A stretch of 40,745 nucleotides of DNA from an uncultured beta proteobacterium (lineage in GTDB: Bacteria > Pseudomonadota > Gammaproteobacteria > Burkholderiales > Burkholderiaceae_C). Positions 39,568-40,745 of the stretch are shown here, piece after piece. The first letter of the stretch is position 1. Every line of letters begins with the position of its first letter. The translations under genes were made by a program, and so were the position numbers. The stretch is from contig CAIXNB010000068.1 of assembly GCA_903920695.1 (NCBI GenBank), positions 1-40,745 on the forward strand. The letters run 5' to 3'. A model generated the notes under the pieces. That model worked only from the letters and a program-made list of their open reading frames with translations. It was not told the origin of the DNA and searched no databases.

Positions 39568-39822
39568 ATGCACACCTCAACACTCCGGGCCGCTGGCGGC
39601 TCTATCGCAGTCACCATACCGCAAGCGCTGGCCAGGAGCTCCGGGCTGCACCCTGGCGACAAAGTCAGTTTTGCAGTTGACGCCGGGCGGCTGATTTTGT
39701 CGCCTGTCAATCGGCGTAAATACAGCCTTGACGACCTGCTGGCCATGCAGGGCCGTGCGCCACTGGAAATCGACAAAGGCTGGGACACCATGGCAGCATC
39801 CGGACAAGAAGTGGCACTGTGA
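39568..39822 (+). CDS. mazE: MazE/AbrB-type antitoxin
   Basis: An 84-residue swapped-hairpin AbrB DNA-binding protein: STLRAAGGSIAVTIPQALARSSGLHPGDKVSFAVDAGRLILSP at the N-end and a toxin-binding tail with YSLDDLLAMQ. It neutralises the downstream MazF and represses the pair. I prefer ATG 39568; an in-frame GTG at 39544 is possible. Its stop overlaps the mazF start (TGATG). Confidence 0.9.
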   Translation: MHTSTLRAAGGSIAVTIPQALARSSGLHPGDKVSFAVDAGRLILSPVNRRKYSLDDLLAMQGRAPLEIDKGWDTMAASGQEVAL

Positions 39823-40166
39823 TGCGGCATACCACCTGGCAGCGCGGCGACATCGTGGTCGCCGACTTTGACCCCACACTGGGCCATGAGCAACAAGGAC
39901 GCAGACCCGCCATTGTGGTCACGCAAGCGGCACTCAACAAGCTGGGCATGATCGGCGTGTGCCCCATTACGCAGGGCGGCATGGCAGCACGACACACCGG
40001 CATGGCGGTATCGCTGACAGGCACGGGCCTGCAAACGGCTGGCATTGTGCTGGTGCATCAATTCAGAATGATCGACCCGACCCAGCGCAGATTGACGCTG
40101 ATTGAGCGAGCGCCCGACGATCTGATTGAAGAAGTTCGGGCGCGAGTGGCGGCGATGCTGGAATAG
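39822..40166 (+). CDS. mazF: MazF-type endoribonuclease toxin
   Basis: This 114-residue PemK/MazF protein has RGDIVVADFDPTLGHEQQGRRPAIVV, the beta-barrel start containing the catalytic arginine region, then VCPITQG and a C-terminal segment HQFRMIDPTQRRLTLIERAP. It cleaves mRNA at short specific sequences when MazE is lost, stabilising the mobile element. ATG 39822 overlaps the mazE stop by one base. Confidence 0.92.
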   Translation: MRHTTWQRGDIVVADFDPTLGHEQQGRRPAIVVTQAALNKLGMIGVCPITQGGMAARHTGMAVSLTGTGLQTAGIVLVHQFRMIDPTQRRLTLIERAPDDLIEEVRARVAAMLE

Positions 40167-40169
40167 CGT

Positions 40170-40454
40170 ATGAACCATCAAGATTGGTTATCTGGTCAGT
40201 TGAAAAACGATGCCTTTGCGGCGCAATACCTGACGCAGGCCGCGCAAGATCTGGAGCCTGCTGTTTTCACTGCAGCGCTACGCCATGTCATCGATGCACG
40301 CGGGGGGCTGGCCAGAGTGGCCGACGCCGGCAAGTTATCGCGCCAGAGCCTCTACAAAGCGTTTCCCGTGACCGGGCAGGGTAACCCTACCGCAAAGACC
40401 ATGTTTGCCGCCTTGCGTGCAAGTGGCCTTCAACTGACGTTCAAGGCAGCGTAA
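40170..40454 (+). CDS. HigA-like addiction-module antidote (orphan)
   Basis: A 94-residue HTH protein of the putative addiction-module antidote family: helical N-end (AFAAQYLTQAAQDLEPAVFTAALRHVIDARGG), then the HTH LARVADAGKLSRQSLYKAF and a short tail. Its usual RelE-like toxin is absent; instead it starts 3 nt after mazF, making a three-gene cluster. It may be a remnant of a HigBA module or a second regulator of mazEF. Confidence 0.85.
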   Translation: MNHQDWLSGQLKNDAFAAQYLTQAAQDLEPAVFTAALRHVIDARGGLARVADAGKLSRQSLYKAFPVTGQGNPTAKTMFAALRASGLQLTFKAA

Positions 40455-40559
40455 TTTTGAGCCACGCCTAGCCACGGACTAATTACCTGTGGCGAAAAGT
40501 CGGAGACCTTCACCGACCTGGCGCTGGCACCCCATGAAGGCGTACCTGAAGGGGTGGCG

Positions 40560-40745
40560 ATGACGTTCAAACTGGCTGCGGGGATTGAAAATGCAGAGGT
40601 TGTCGGAGCTGGCAGGGCTATCGATAGTTTCGATCCAGCGAATCTTAATGAGTTAATGCGCCGGGGTCTGGATCACCAGAGCAAGTGCATAGCTGACGCC
40701 GAAGAATTTCTCTGTTTCTATTGGGGCGTTGGTCCATCAGACGAA
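40560..40745 (+). CDS. Unrecognised protein, 3' end outside window
   Basis: An open frame runs from 40461 through the right edge. ATG 40560 follows GAAGGGG with a good spacing, giving 62 visible residues (MTFKLAAGIENAEVVGAGRA, then LMRRGLDHQSKCIADAEEFLCFYWG). The frame upstream (40461-40559) also reads like protein, so an earlier non-ATG start or a decayed gene is possible. I do not recognise the family. Confidence 0.5.
   Translation, partial: MTFKLAAGIENAEVVGAGRAIDSFDPANLNELMRRGLDHQSKCIADAEEFLCFYWGVGPSDE

Overview
The window reads as a chromosomal segment of a betaproteobacterium, most likely Burkholderiales and Comamonadaceae-like. Three things point there: the gene order thrS-infC-rpmI-rplT-pheS-pheT-ihfA-merR-tRNA(Pro), an infC that begins at a rare ATC codon, and a short GCTA/TAGC-headed interspersed repeat that I recall from Comamonadaceae genomes. 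The taxonomic call comes from recalled gene order and protein sequence, not from a search.

Layout. (1) 1-9781 is a polyamine uptake and catabolism cluster, all on +: a 5'-truncated class III aminotransferase, PotF/G/H/I-type ABC transporter, an outer-membrane barrel protein, an aldehyde dehydrogenase and a glutamine-synthetase-family ligase. Together they suggest putrescine import followed by transaminase and/or gamma-glutamyl routes to GABA or succinate. (2) 10044-11363 is isocitrate lyase behind a promoter covered by palindromes. (3) 11456-19509 is the conserved translation block (thrS, infC, rpmI, rplT, pheS, pheT) with ihfA and a MerR-family regulator. (4) 19547-19623 is tRNA-Pro(GGG). 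Its 3' 51 nt are repeated, with one mismatch, at 38051-38101, and the 18,478 bp between these copies is an integrative element.

The element (about 19624-38101) starts with a 1.37-kb gene-free GC-rich repetitive stretch. Next come a leftward ParA plus an unknown partner, a zinc-ribbon protein, a tightly overlapping replication-type operon (AlpA-like regulator, Toprim primase, DUF3987-type protein and two hypotheticals), and an uncharacterised two-gene operon (418 aa + 238 aa). A small ribbon-helix-helix protein follows on +. The cargo is a rightward restriction island: a nuclease-methyltransferase fusion, a two-TRD specificity subunit that looks joined to it by a -1 frame slip at seven T, a HEPN protein overlapping the specificity gene by 4 nt, an Mrr-type nuclease with a reader-like N-terminus, and an HNH nuclease. 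The integrase closes the element on -. Paired 12-bp-spaced direct repeats lie just inside both ends. No conjugation genes were seen, so it looks like a satellite-like or mobilisable island rather than a self-transmissible ICE.

(5) 38102-40745 begins a second, different P4-type integrase with its own 12-bp-spaced repeats, followed by mazEF, an orphan HigA-like antitoxin and an ORF cut by the window end. This suggests a second element in tandem at the same tRNA site.

The most interesting part is the restriction island at 29993-36412. It combines a BcgI/AloI-like type II architecture without an HsdR motor, a possible frameshift fusion, a HEPN RNase candidate and two further nucleases.
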